From Comamonas odontotermitis (GTDB lineage: Bacteria > Pseudomonadota > Gammaproteobacteria > Burkholderiales > Burkholderiaceae_C), in contig NZ_CP083451.1 of assembly GCF_020080045.1 (NCBI RefSeq), positions 1,178,001 through 1,242,000 on the forward strand: a stretch of DNA of 64,000 bases, read 5' to 3'. Made by a program: the position numbers and the translations under genes. The notes under the pieces are model-generated. The model worked only from the letters and a program-made list of their open reading frames with translations. It had not been told where the DNA came from and searched no databases. Below, one piece after another: positions 1 through 8,007 of the stretch. Numbering within the stretch: position 1 is the stretch's first letter; each line of letters begins with the position of its first letter.

Positions 1-86
1 CTGCTGTAAAAGCCCGCGCTCGCGGCGAGCAATGGATTCAAAAGGGGACACGGGAATGGGCCTGAGTGAGGGGCCGGAGCGGCATT

Positions 87-136
87 GGTAGCTGCTGGCG
101 CATGGAAGGGAAAGCGGCGATTTTAGGTTTTGTGGG
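87..136 (+). repeat. Copy of dispersed intergenic repeat R1
   Basis: The stretch begins GGTAGCTGCTGGCGCATGG and ends in a T-rich tail (GATTTTAGGTTTTG). It closely matches the copy at 44701-44760. The family core is TAGCTGC, then two GCGC half-sites separated by a few bases, then a T-rich end. It lies in non-coding DNA at the left edge of the window. Confidence 0.55.
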
Positions 137-190
137 AAATCCATGTTGGCTGTTTGCTGCTTGGACTGCTTTTAATTTTGCAAGTAGCTG

Positions 191-611
191 TTGGCCGGGA
201 CTCGCCCCGGCGGGTGAGGCACTTTCTTGTCTCGCAGCAAGAAAGTACCCAAAGAAATGCGCCCTGTGCTCCTCGGCGCAGGCAGAAGGGGTGAGAGCCG
301 AGCGCAGCGATGGCCCGCGTGGATGTTTGGCTGTCGGGTTGCCCCCTTTTGCATGCGCCTGTGGCGTGGTGTTTGCAGGGTGGCGCTGGCACCGCAGAGT
401 GCCAGCGCTTCGTGATCTGACTTGCCGCATCTGTATGAACGAAGCGCGGAGCGCGCAGTGAGTTATGCGGCACACCCCGCAAATGCTGCGACCCAGGTTG
501 CCCGAAGGCGAAGCCGCAGGGACGCAGGCAGCAGGGCGGCCTTCTTTTGGGTACTTTTCTTGGCCGACAAGAAAAGTGCCTCGCCCGCCGGGGCGAAACC
601 CGGCCAGCAAC
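191..611. repeat. Composite inverted-repeat module, non-coding
   Basis: The two ends are long imperfect inverted copies of each other. The left arm (about 191-264) and the reverse complement of the right arm (about 537-611) share GGCCGGG, TCGCCCCGGCGGG, GAGGCACTTT and AAAGTACCCAAA. Each arm carries its own small hairpin: ACTTTCTTG/CAAGAAAGT at 221-229/238-246, and ACTTTTCTTG/CAAGAAAAGT at 553-562/568-577. A central perfect 10-bp hairpin, GCGCTGGCAC/GTGCCAGCGC, lies at 383-392/399-408. Open frames here overlap in all phases and none looks like a protein, so 1-671 is called non-coding. It lies downstream of rtcR. The repeated arms suggest a mobile or amplified intergenic element without its own transposase. 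Confidence 0.6.
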
Positions 612-671
612 ATGCAACTCAGCCATAGCTTAAAAGCAGGCTACAAGTTCCAAAGCCCAAATCCCAAAGCC

Positions 672-2288
672 TTAGCGCACCCCCACAATCACATCCCAAC
701 TGAGCCCAAACTTCTGCAAATACTTGCGCAACCGATCCGCATCATTCACCACGCTCCGCTGCGCCCGCGAGGCTTGAAAAAGTTGGCGCCCAGCATCCGA
801 CAAGCTGCTGGCACCGCGGCAAACACGTACGACAGACGCCAGCTGCATCCGGTCAAACAGATCCATCGCAGCAATCGCATCGGCGGGCAATACATCCTCC
901 AGCGCCACCTCTGCAGGGTCATCATTCGATGGCTGCAGTGCATCGGGCCGCTGCCACAACCACTGCAACCGGCCAATCTCGGCCTCAACCTGATCCTCGG
1001 TGATACGGCCACTGTGAGACAAGGTGGCCAGGCGTGTCACGCTGGCGTGCAGGTCGCGGAAGTTGCCGCTCCACAAGGCCGCCGGGCTTTGCGCAAACTG
1101 CAGATAGCGCTTGCGTGCCTCGGCGTTGAAGCGCTCGGTGCGGTGGGTCTGCTGCGCGTGCAGGGCCAGCAGATGGTCGATATTGGGTTCGATGTCTTCA
1201 GCGCGCTGGGCCAGGCCGGGCAGGTTGTAGGTCCACAGGTTGATGCGGGCAAACAGGTCTTCGCGAAACCGGCCAGCGCTCACCTCCAGCCGCAGATCGC
1301 GATTGGTGCCGGCAATCAGCTGAAAGTCACTGTTCACCTCGCGGTCCGACCCCATGGGGTAGAAGCGCTTTTCCTCAATCGCCATCAGCAGCATGGCTTG
1401 CTCGTCCGCGCCCAGCTCGCCGATTTCGTCGAGAAAGAGAACGCCATGGTCGGCGGTGCGCAGCAGGCCGGCACGCTCGGTAGCGGCGCCGGTGAAGGCG
1501 CCCTTTTTGTGGCCAAACAGCGTGCTGGCGGCGCTGTCGCCGCGCAAGGTGGCGCAGTTCACTTCCACAAAGGCGCCGCTCACCTGGTGGCGCGCCTTCT
1601 TCAGTTCATACATGCGCCGCGCAAGGAACGACTTGCCCGCGCCGGTGGGTCCCACCAGCAGCATGGGTGCCTGCGAGCGGCCCGCCACCTGTTCGATCTC
1701 TTCGATCAGCCGGTTGAAACGCTGGTTGCGTGTGGCGATATGGCTTTTGAGAAAGGCCACGCCGTCTTCGCTGGCCCGTGCGTGGCGCGTGGCAATGGCG
1801 TCGTAGCGCGACAGATCCAGATCGATGAGCGTGTAGTTGCCCGCAGCGCCATCCACCTGGCGCTTGGGGGGCGAGGCCTGCAGGATGACGCCCGGCATGG
1901 CGCGTGATTCGGCCAGCAGGAACAGGCAGATCTGCGCCACATGCGTACCGGTGGTGATGTTGAGCCAGTATTGCGCGGAATCGCTATCAAATTGATAGCT
2001 TTGAGCCCAGTCATAAAGGGCGCCATATACCTGCTGAAAATCCCAGGGATCATGAATGGGCAGCTCCACCAGATGCACCTCGGTCTCGGGGCTCACAGCC
2101 GCGATATCAGCCTGCACCAGCCGTGCCAGGTCGATGTGCGATCGCGTATACAGCAACTCCATTCGCGCCACCACCATGTCTTCATGCTGTGTGATCGCGA
2201 CCGACGGGCGCCACTTGCTCCAGCGGCCAGCGCCGCGCCCGCTGTCCAGCTGGGTACCCAGAAAGCCGATGACGGTGATGGATTTCAT
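672..2288 (-). CDS. rtcR: RtcR, sigma-54-dependent activator of the RNA-repair operon
   Basis: 538 aa, the usual RtcR length. Residues about 1-180 are the ligand-sensing part; in this family it is a CARF-type Rossmann domain that responds to RNA ends, and ITTGTHVAQICLF is visible near residue 105. Residues about 185-425 are an AAA+ sigma-54 activator module with Walker A GPTGAGKS, the GAFTGA loop that contacts sigma-54 (KGAFTGAA), and Walker B LFLDEIGELG. The C-terminal ~90 residues should hold the DNA-binding helix-turn-helix. The gene is divergent from rtcB, which has a good sigma-54 promoter, so RtcR most likely activates rtcB-NTase-rtcA when damaged RNA accumulates. The upstream SD is weak, as expected for a low-level regulator. 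Confidence 0.95.
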   Translation of the reverse strand: MKSITVIGFLGTQLDSGRGAGRWSKWRPSVAITQHEDMVVARMELLYTRSHIDLARLVQADIAAVSPETEVHLVELPIHDPWDFQQVYGALYDWAQSYQFDSDSAQYWLNITTGTHVAQICLFLLAESRAMPGVILQASPPKRQVDGAAGNYTLIDLDLSRYDAIATRHARASEDGVAFLKSHIATRNQRFNRLIEEIEQVAGRSQAPMLLVGPTGAGKSFLARRMYELKKARHQVSGAFVEVNCATLRGDSAASTLFGHKKGAFTGAATERAGLLRTADHGVLFLDEIGELGADEQAMLLMAIEEKRFYPMGSDREVNSDFQLIAGTNRDLRLEVSAGRFREDLFARINLWTYNLPGLAQRAEDIEPNIDHLLALHAQQTHRTERFNAEARKRYLQFAQSPAALWSGNFRDLHASVTRLATLSHSGRITEDQVEAEIGRLQWLWQRPDALQPSNDDPAEVALEDVLPADAIAAMDLFDRMQLASVVRVCRGASSLSDAGRQLFQASRAQRSVVNDADRLRKYLQKFGLSWDVIVGVR

Positions 2289-2331
2289 GTTGGGATGGGG
2301 TGCTAATGATGATAAATAATTCTAAAGTAGC

Positions 2332-2411
2332 TATCTAAATAGATAAATTTCTATGGTTGAAAAAACGGTGTCAAGATGGCTTGAAAAATGAATTTCTTTA
2401 AAAATCATTTT
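2332..2411. promoter_or_regulatory. Candidate RtcR upstream activating sites
   Basis: Two AT-rich inverted repeats lie between the divergent rtcR and rtcB starts: TATCTA-AA-TAGATA at 2332-2345, and AAAATGA/TCATTTT arms at 2385-2391 and 2405-2411. They sit about 35-110 bp upstream of the -24 element, a suitable distance for an enhancer-binding protein. That RtcR binds here is inference from position and symmetry. Confidence 0.35.
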
Positions 2412-2443
2412 GTTATGACTTTCAAAGGCATAAATTCAAAAGC

Positions 2444-2459
2444 TGGCATGCTTCTGGCA
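2444..2459 (+). promoter_or_regulatory. Sigma-54 (-24/-12) promoter of rtcB
   Basis: TGGCATGCTTCTGGCA matches the consensus TGGCACG-N4-TTGCA, with the invariant GG and GC at the correct 10-bp spacing. Transcription should start near 2470, about 100 nt before the rtcB ATG. A sigma-54 activator gene (rtcR) is immediately divergent, which fits well. Confidence 0.85.
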
Positions 2460-2572
2460 ATAAGAATGGCAAGCGCTGTGTGGCGTGAGTCGGGGAAAGC
2501 AAGGCAGGGTCCTTGCTTTCCCGCCGGGCCAGGGCCCGCAATGAACCAGACAAACAAGAAAAAGGAAACACC

Positions 2573-3790
2573 ATGACCTACCAACAAATGCAAGTGCCCA
2601 ACGGCGTGCCGATCAAGATGTGGACCAACGGCGTGCCCGTGGAGCCAGAGGCCCAAAACCAGCTGGCCAACATCTCGCGTCTGCCCGTCGTGTTCAAGCA
2701 CGTGGCGGTGATGCCCGATGTGCACCTGGGTATCGGCGCCACCATTGGTTCGGTGGTACCCACCATCAAGGCCATCATTCCGGCGGCCGTCGGTGTGGAC
2801 CTGGGATGCGGAATGATGGCCTGCAAGACCACGCTGACCGCGAGCGACCTGCCGGACAACCTGGCACCCATTCGCGCTGCCATCGAGCGTGCCGTGCCCG
2901 TGGGCATGACGCCCAAGCGCTACGGCCGCGACAAGGGGAGCTGGGAGACGCCGCCTGAGGAAACCGATGCCGCCTGGACGGTTCTCGTCAAGGAGTTCGA
3001 GGAAATCTGCGAGGCGCACCCGCGCATCAAGAACACCAACAACTACAAGCATCTGGGAACGCTGGGTACCGGCAACCACTTCATTGAAGTGTGCCTGGAT
3101 GAAAACCAGTCGGTGTGGATCATGCTGCATTCGGGTTCGCGCGGGGTGGGTAACGCCATCGGCACCCACTTCATCGAGTTGGCGAAAAAGGATGCCGAGC
3201 TGCACCAGCGCAACCTGCCTGACCAGGATCTGGCGTACTTCGAAGAAGGCGCCGCTTACTTTGGTGACTATGTGAAGGCGGTCGGTTGGGCGCAGAAGTT
3301 TGCGCGCGCCAACCGCGAGGTGATGATGATCCGCGTGATCAACGCGCTCAAGAAGGTGATCACCAAGCCGTTCGAAACGCACTTGGAAGCGGTGAACTGC
3401 CACCACAACTACGTGCAACGCGAAACGCACTTTGGCGAAGAGGTGTTTGTAACCCGCAAGGGCGCGGTGAGTGCGCGGGCCGGTGAGCTGGGCATCATTC
3501 CCGGAAGCATGGGCGCCAAGAGCTTCATCGTGCGTGGAAAGGGGAACCCCGAAAGCTTCAACAGCTGCAGCCATGGTGCGGGCCGCACCATGAGCCGTAA
3601 CAAGGCCAAGAAGTTGTTCACCGTGGAAGACCAGGTGCGAGCCACCGAAGGCGTGGAATGCCGAAAGGACGCCGACGTGATCGACGAGATCCCGATGGCC
3701 TACAAGGATATCGACGCGGTGATGGCTGCACAGAACGACCTGGTGGAAGTGGTGTACACGCTCAAACAGGTGGTGTGTGTGAAGGGGTGA
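2573..3790 (+). CDS. rtcB: RtcB, RNA-splicing ligase
   Basis: 405 aa. RtcB joins RNA 2',3'-cyclic phosphate (or 3'-phosphate) ends to 5'-OH ends using GTP and Mn2+, repairing cleaved tRNA or other RNA. Family signatures are present in order: DLGCGMMA with the metal-binding Cys (about residue 78), GTGNHFIE, LHSGSRGVGN, NCHHNY, and near the C-terminus FNSCSHGAGR with the histidine that takes GMP. The ATG at 2573 follows AAAAGGAAACACC; upstream in-frame codons precede the likely SD and lie in the promoter-proximal leader. First gene of the sigma-54-driven operon. Confidence 0.96.
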   Translation: MTYQQMQVPNGVPIKMWTNGVPVEPEAQNQLANISRLPVVFKHVAVMPDVHLGIGATIGSVVPTIKAIIPAAVGVDLGCGMMACKTTLTASDLPDNLAPIRAAIERAVPVGMTPKRYGRDKGSWETPPEETDAAWTVLVKEFEEICEAHPRIKNTNNYKHLGTLGTGNHFIEVCLDENQSVWIMLHSGSRGVGNAIGTHFIELAKKDAELHQRNLPDQDLAYFEEGAAYFGDYVKAVGWAQKFARANREVMMIRVINALKKVITKPFETHLEAVNCHHNYVQRETHFGEEVFVTRKGAVSARAGELGIIPGSMGAKSFIVRGKGNPESFNSCSHGAGRTMSRNKAKKLFTVEDQVRATEGVECRKDADVIDEIPMAYKDIDAVMAAQNDLVEVVYTLKQVVCVKG

Positions 3791-3960
3791 GGGCCAGGGT
3801 CGTGCTGCCGCTTTTGGGATGAAAGGCGGCAGCTTCAGCGCTGGCTGCCGCTCAGCCGTGGGATGCGTCTCGTCTGAACCTCTTCTGTAAATTTGATCTC
3901 GCTATATCTATATATTTGGTGGCTGTGTGCGTTTTAGGAATAAACGCTGGAGGTTGTTTG

Positions 3961-4803
3961 ATGTGCGAAGAAAGAGAACTGCTGCATTCTGCGCACCCCG
4001 TGGAGGCGTCCATGCGCATTGAGGTATTGGAGAGCTTGCGCCGTATAGAAGCGGAACACAAGGTGACCGTATTGTTTGCCTGCGAATCCGGCAGCCGTGG
4101 CTGGGGTTTTGCCTCGCCTGACAGCGACTACGACGTGCGATTCATCTACGTTCACCGGCTGCCCTGGTACTTGACGGTGGCACCGGGCCGAGACGTTATC
4201 GAGCTGCCGATCAGCGGTGAGCTGGATGTGAACGGCTGGGATTTGCGCAAGGCGCTTGCGTTGCTGCGCGAATCCAACCCCACGCTACTGGAGTGGCTGG
4301 GCTCGCCCATCGTCTATCGGGAGGAGGCAGATGTCATGGACCGCTTCCGCAGGTTGGCGCAGCGCGTGTTTTCCAACGCCAAAGGCTGGCATCACTATGC
4401 CAGCATGGCCAAGAAGAACTTTCGCGAACATCTGCAAGCGGATGAGGTGCGCTACAAGAAGTACTTGTACGTGCTGCGTCCCTTGTTGGCTGCGCGCTGG
4501 ATTCGTGCCCGGCCAGGTGTGCCGCCCATGCGCTTTGCGGAACTGGCCCAGCACACCCTGGATGCCACCCGCGACGCAACGCTGATTGCTGAAATCAACG
4601 CATTGCTGGAAGTCAAGATGCGAGCGGGCGAAGCAGCCACCAGCCCACGTTGGCCCGGAATTCATGCCTTCATCGAGACCGAGCTGGCGCGCAATGCGGC
4701 GGAGCCCGTGCAGCCTGTGCCAATGGCAGGACATGCCGATCTGGATGCATTGCTGCACGATACGGTATTGCATTTTGACCGCCGCTGTCATGACCGCAGT
4801 TGA
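3961..4803 (+). CDS. Predicted nucleotidyltransferase in the rtc operon (COG3541/YcgL-like)
   Basis: 280 aa. The pol-beta-type nucleotidyltransferase signature is clear near residues 40-60: CESGSRGWGFASPDSDYDVRF, i.e. GSRG followed by the metal-binding DSDYD. The remainder is mostly helical with many basic and aromatic residues. The ATG at 3961 follows GGAGG with 7-nt spacing; a TTG at 3916 would add 15 residues but has no SD. It sits between rtcB (170-nt gap) and rtcA (126-nt gap) on the same strand, so it is probably co-transcribed and acts on RNA ends or a related nucleotide substrate; that role is inference. The gap after rtcB holds a perfect 8-bp hairpin (GCTGCCGC/GCGGCAGC, 3804-3833) without a T-run. 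Confidence 0.85.
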   Translation: MCEERELLHSAHPVEASMRIEVLESLRRIEAEHKVTVLFACESGSRGWGFASPDSDYDVRFIYVHRLPWYLTVAPGRDVIELPISGELDVNGWDLRKALALLRESNPTLLEWLGSPIVYREEADVMDRFRRLAQRVFSNAKGWHHYASMAKKNFREHLQADEVRYKKYLYVLRPLLAARWIRARPGVPPMRFAELAQHTLDATRDATLIAEINALLEVKMRAGEAATSPRWPGIHAFIETELARNAAEPVQPVPMAGHADLDALLHDTVLHFDRRCHDRS

Positions 4804-4929
4804 TGTGCGAGGTGTATTGCAACGCGCCTGGCTATGCAGGGCTCTGGAATGGAGCCTTGCAATTTCAGAGAGACCTGCCTGCTGGGCAATTTGGCCCCAA
4901 GCAGGCACCAAGAGAAAAGAACAAGAACG

Positions 4930-6027
4930 ATGTCAACAACAAGTACAGAATGGAAGGCGGTAGGCCGGGACGTGTCGCGGATTGAGCCGCAAGTCGAAAT
5001 TGACGGCTCGCAAGGCGAAGGCGGTGGCCAGATTCTGCGCACAGCGCTGGCGCTGTCCGTGATCACGCAAAGGCCGCTGGCGGTGCGCAACATCCGCGCA
5101 AAGCGCCCCAAGCCTGGCCTGATGCGCCAGCACCTGGCCTGCGTGCATGCCGCGCAGGCGATCAGTGATGCCCAGGTATCGCCCGTGGCGGTGGGCGCTA
5201 CCGAACTGCACTTTGCGCCGCGCGCGCTCCGGGCGGGCCAGTACCAGTTTCCGATTTCGGGTGCGGGCAGCTCCATGCTGGTGCTGCAGACGGTATTGCC
5301 TGCGCTGCTGCTGGCAAAGGGCGAGAGCGAAGTGCGCTTGTCGGGTGGTACGCACAACCCGATGGCGCCGAACTACCACTTTGTAGAGCGCGCTTTTGCG
5401 CCGCTGGTGGCGCGGTTGGGCGCGCGGGTCGATATGGAGCTGCGCCGCTTTGGCTTCTATCCTGCCGGCGGCGGTGAGGTGCAGGTGCGCATCGTGCCTG
5501 CAGTTGGTACGCTGCAGCCATTTGATCTGCTGGCGCGGGGCGATCTGCAGCATGTGGTGGCAGAGGCCGTGTGCGCTGCAGTGCCCAAGGCGGTTGCCGC
5601 GCGGGAGTTGGATGAGTTGGCGAGGCTGACGGGCTGGGATCGCAGCGCCATGCAGCAGTTGCCCGCCCGCCAGCATGAAGGCCCTGGCAATATTCTGCTG
5701 GCTACCCTGCATTACACACACGTGACGGAGCTGTTCAGCTGTCTGGGCGCGCATGGCGTGTCGTCGGAAGCGGTAGCGCGCAATCTGTGCCAGCAGATGC
5801 GCGATTACCAGAAGAAGCCCGAGGCGGCGGTGGGCGCACACCTGGCTGACCAGCTGGTGCTGCTGCTGGCGCTGGCGGTATGGCAAAGCGGAAAGCGCGC
5901 GGCTTTCAGTTGCAGCGAGGTGACGGAGCATCTGCGCAGCAACATGGAAGTGATCCAGCAGTTCTTGCCGCTGCGCATTTCCATCGAAACAGCATCGGCC
6001 CCGGTGGTGCATATCGCTCCGGCGTAG
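4930..6027 (+). CDS. rtcA: RtcA, RNA 3'-terminal phosphate cyclase
   Basis: 365 aa. RtcA converts RNA 3'-phosphate to 2',3'-cyclic phosphate with ATP through a covalent AMP-histidine intermediate, preparing ends for RtcB. Seen: the N-terminal signature DGSQGEGGGQILRTALALS (residues ~20-38), ISGAGSSM, and the C-terminal HLADQLVLLLALA containing the histidine nucleophile. The start at 4930 gives the usual length; a longer frame from 4834 crosses hairpins at about 4840-4856 and 4878-4908 and is unlikely. The SD is weak (AGAGAAAAG). It is the last gene of the rtc operon and is followed by a terminator hairpin at 6052-6081. Confidence 0.94.
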   Translation: MSTTSTEWKAVGRDVSRIEPQVEIDGSQGEGGGQILRTALALSVITQRPLAVRNIRAKRPKPGLMRQHLACVHAAQAISDAQVSPVAVGATELHFAPRALRAGQYQFPISGAGSSMLVLQTVLPALLLAKGESEVRLSGGTHNPMAPNYHFVERAFAPLVARLGARVDMELRRFGFYPAGGGEVQVRIVPAVGTLQPFDLLARGDLQHVVAEAVCAAVPKAVAARELDELARLTGWDRSAMQQLPARQHEGPGNILLATLHYTHVTELFSCLGAHGVSSEAVARNLCQQMRDYQKKPEAAVGAHLADQLVLLLALAVWQSGKRAAFSCSEVTEHLRSNMEVIQQFLPLRISIETASAPVVHIAPA

Positions 6028-6051
6028 AACCTTCACAGGAGCAACAGCGAT

Positions 6052-6081
6052 AAAAAAGCGGTCTAGTACAGACCGCTTTCC
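6052..6081. terminator. Bidirectional terminator of rtcA and the YkgJ gene
   Basis: A run of six A, then GCGGTCT-AGTAC-AGACCGC, then TTT. The A-run acts as a U-run for leftward transcripts. The hairpin includes the YkgJ stop codon. Confidence 0.7.
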
Positions 6082-6383
6082 AGTGCAGGCAGACCGTGCC
6101 TTTGGCGCACCCGGTTGCAGGCCTCGCTGCCTGCTGCAAATTCGCGGCAGGGCGAGGGTCGCCATTCGTAGATGCCGCAAGCGGCCTTTTCGCCCACCGT
6201 GCCCGTCAGTGCTGCACAGCGTGGCCGTGCGTAGTCGGTACCGCGCATGCGGCAGATGGAATCATTGATCTCGTCCGCCAGGCTCGCCGGTACTCGCCCG
6301 CCATGGATCTCCGATTCATAGACCGAAAAATCGACACGAAAACTGGCGCAGCAGGCGCCACAGGTAAGGCAGGGGTGAGGCAT
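6063..6383 (-). CDS. YkgJ family cysteine-cluster protein
   Basis: 106 aa. The N-terminus contains CLTCGACC, the cysteine cluster typical of YkgJ/UPF0153 proteins, and a further Cys near residue 88 fits a bound metal or Fe-S centre. The family's biochemical role is not settled. Convergent with rtcA and sharing its terminator, so it is not part of the rtc operon. The coding region is intact and of normal family length. Confidence 0.85.
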   Translation of the reverse strand: MPHPCLTCGACCASFRVDFSVYESEIHGGRVPASLADEINDSICRMRGTDYARPRCAALTGTVGEKAACGIYEWRPSPCREFAAGSEACNRVRQRHGLPALESGLY

Positions 6384-6492
6384 GGATTTTGTGACAAAGC
6401 GAAAAAAGCCCGAGCTAGCGTGACCAGGGTGATTGCATGCAGCTAGCTAGATATGGCATAAGCCTATCTATGCAATAAATAAAGGAGTTTGT

Positions 6493-7953
6493 ATGGCGCT
6501 ACGTTCTATTTTGCCATTTCGACTGGGTGCTGTAGTCGGGGCTGCGTTGCTGGCGACCGCGTGCGGCGGAGGTGGTTCTGACAGTGCCAATCAAGGCAAT
6601 CCCAATCCACTGGTTGCGGATACCGCTTTTGGAGAGGGCGGCAATGTCCGTATTGCTTTGGGATCTTTTAACGGAGCATTGAGCGCCATTGCCGAACAGC
6701 CCGATGGCAAGTTGATTGCCGCGGGGTATCGCAAACTGGGGCCGTCAGTGGTAGAGCAGTACCCCTTTGGGGTACGGCCCAAGAGTGCGGTGTTTGTGAA
6801 TCGGTATCTTGAGAATGGGCAGCTGGATTCCAGTTTTGGAAGTGGCGGAACCGTCGACATTTCTGTTCGGGGCGCAGATATATCACCATATCTGAAGGTG
6901 ATGGAGGATGGTGAAATCTATGTATCCATTAATGCGTCTCGGCCATGTAACTATGAATATGCAGGCAGTCTTCGGCTGATGTGTACTGTTGATGGGGTGC
7001 GCGAAGATTCGAAAACGGTATGGGTGAAATTGAAAAGCTCTGGGGAACTGGATGCAGGCCCCGCTGGTGATGGCTTGAATGCAGCACAGTTACCTGAAGC
7101 GATTCGTGTGCTCGCTAACCAGGTAACGGGACAGCGATTGGCTCTGGAGAATGGAAAATACCTCGTTTTGCAATCCAATACCAATGCGGTGGGGCAGATA
7201 TATAGCTGGAGCCTGATGCGCTATTTGGCAGATGGATCTGTGGACAGCCAGTTTGGCACCAATGGTGTGGTGTATTCGCGTTGCAAGACCAACCAAGGCC
7301 GTGTGGTTGCGGACAGGCAAGGCAATGTATGGGTTGTTTCAGCTGTCAGCGCTAACTATTCCCAGCCGTCTGCCGATATGGGGCTTTGTACCGAAAAAAT
7401 CAGCGAGTCGGGCTTGCCGAGCGTGAGTGCGCCCAATCCGATAAAGACGGCGTTGGGTGCCAATGTGTCTGTTCACGATGCAAAGCTGACGGATGACGGG
7501 GCATTGATGGTGGTATTGGGAACAAGCAATGCAGGCGGCTATGGGCTGAAAGCATTGAAGTACCAGGCAGATGGAAATCTGGTGGATAGCTATGGCACAC
7601 GAGGGATTGCCGATCTGCAAGGACTGAGTGCAGACCAAATGGCAAGAATTGGGGTTCGTATCGTGGATGGTTCCGGGGCGATGGCCGGACTGGCCCCAGG
7701 ACAGCGTTCTTCCAATAGCAACTATGACCGCCCGAATCTTTGGGCGCAGTGGTTGGCAGACGGAACACCCAATAGGCGCTTTGGAAATGACGGGATATTG
7801 ACCATGGGAGATGTGCCTGATTTTTCCATCCGTGCTGTGGCCCTGGTAGACCGTCGTAAGCGTTGGCTGATGCAGACCACGACTTCGGCAAGTGCCCACA
7901 TCGATTCAGAAGGTTTGGTGACCTTGACGCGTCTGGTTGGCGATAGCCATTAG
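6493..7953 (+). CDS. Secreted delta-60 repeat lipoprotein
   Basis: 486 aa. The N-terminus is a lipoprotein signal peptide: hydrophobic stretch LGAVVGAALLATACG with the lipobox Cys at about residue 24, then a Gly/Ser linker, so it is probably membrane-anchored. The body carries delta-60-type repeats, with FGEGGNVRI, FGSGGTVDI, FGTNGVVYS and FGNDGILTM spread along the chain and intervening strand-rich segments such as QPDGKLIAAG. A beta-propeller-like fold is likely; function is unknown. AAAGGAG lies 5 nt before the ATG. The gene is visibly more AT-rich and uses more A/T-ending codons than its neighbours, which may mean recent acquisition or relaxed selection. Confidence 0.8.
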   Translation: MALRSILPFRLGAVVGAALLATACGGGGSDSANQGNPNPLVADTAFGEGGNVRIALGSFNGALSAIAEQPDGKLIAAGYRKLGPSVVEQYPFGVRPKSAVFVNRYLENGQLDSSFGSGGTVDISVRGADISPYLKVMEDGEIYVSINASRPCNYEYAGSLRLMCTVDGVREDSKTVWVKLKSSGELDAGPAGDGLNAAQLPEAIRVLANQVTGQRLALENGKYLVLQSNTNAVGQIYSWSLMRYLADGSVDSQFGTNGVVYSRCKTNQGRVVADRQGNVWVVSAVSANYSQPSADMGLCTEKISESGLPSVSAPNPIKTALGANVSVHDAKLTDDGALMVVLGTSNAGGYGLKALKYQADGNLVDSYGTRGIADLQGLSADQMARIGVRIVDGSGAMAGLAPGQRSSNSNYDRPNLWAQWLADGTPNRRFGNDGILTMGDVPDFSIRAVALVDRRKRWLMQTTTSASAHIDSEGLVTLTRLVGDSH

Positions 7954-7959
7954 CGTGGT

Positions 7960-7994
7960 AAAAAGCCCCCTGCAAACTTGCAGAGGGCTTTTTT
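7960..7994. terminator. Bidirectional terminator between the delta-60 gene and proX
   Basis: AAAAAGCCC and GGGCTTTTTT flank a CTGCAA/TTGCAG stem. A-rich and T-rich flanks allow termination of both convergent transcripts. Confidence 0.85.
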
Positions 7995-8007
7995 CCAGGC
8001 GAGTAGA

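Noticed and set aside
38..628. Overlapping open frames of 60-190 codons in all phases at the left edge
   Set aside because: They lie in the inverted-repeat module, are mutually overlapping on both strands and show low-complexity Arg/Pro/Ala composition. No SD or domain supports any.
1981..2030. R1-like sequence (GCTATCAAATTGATAGC...) inside rtcR
   Set aside because: The protein reads through it as normal RtcR sequence (YDWAQSYQFDSDSAQYW) without an insertion, so the likeness to R1 is probably chance.
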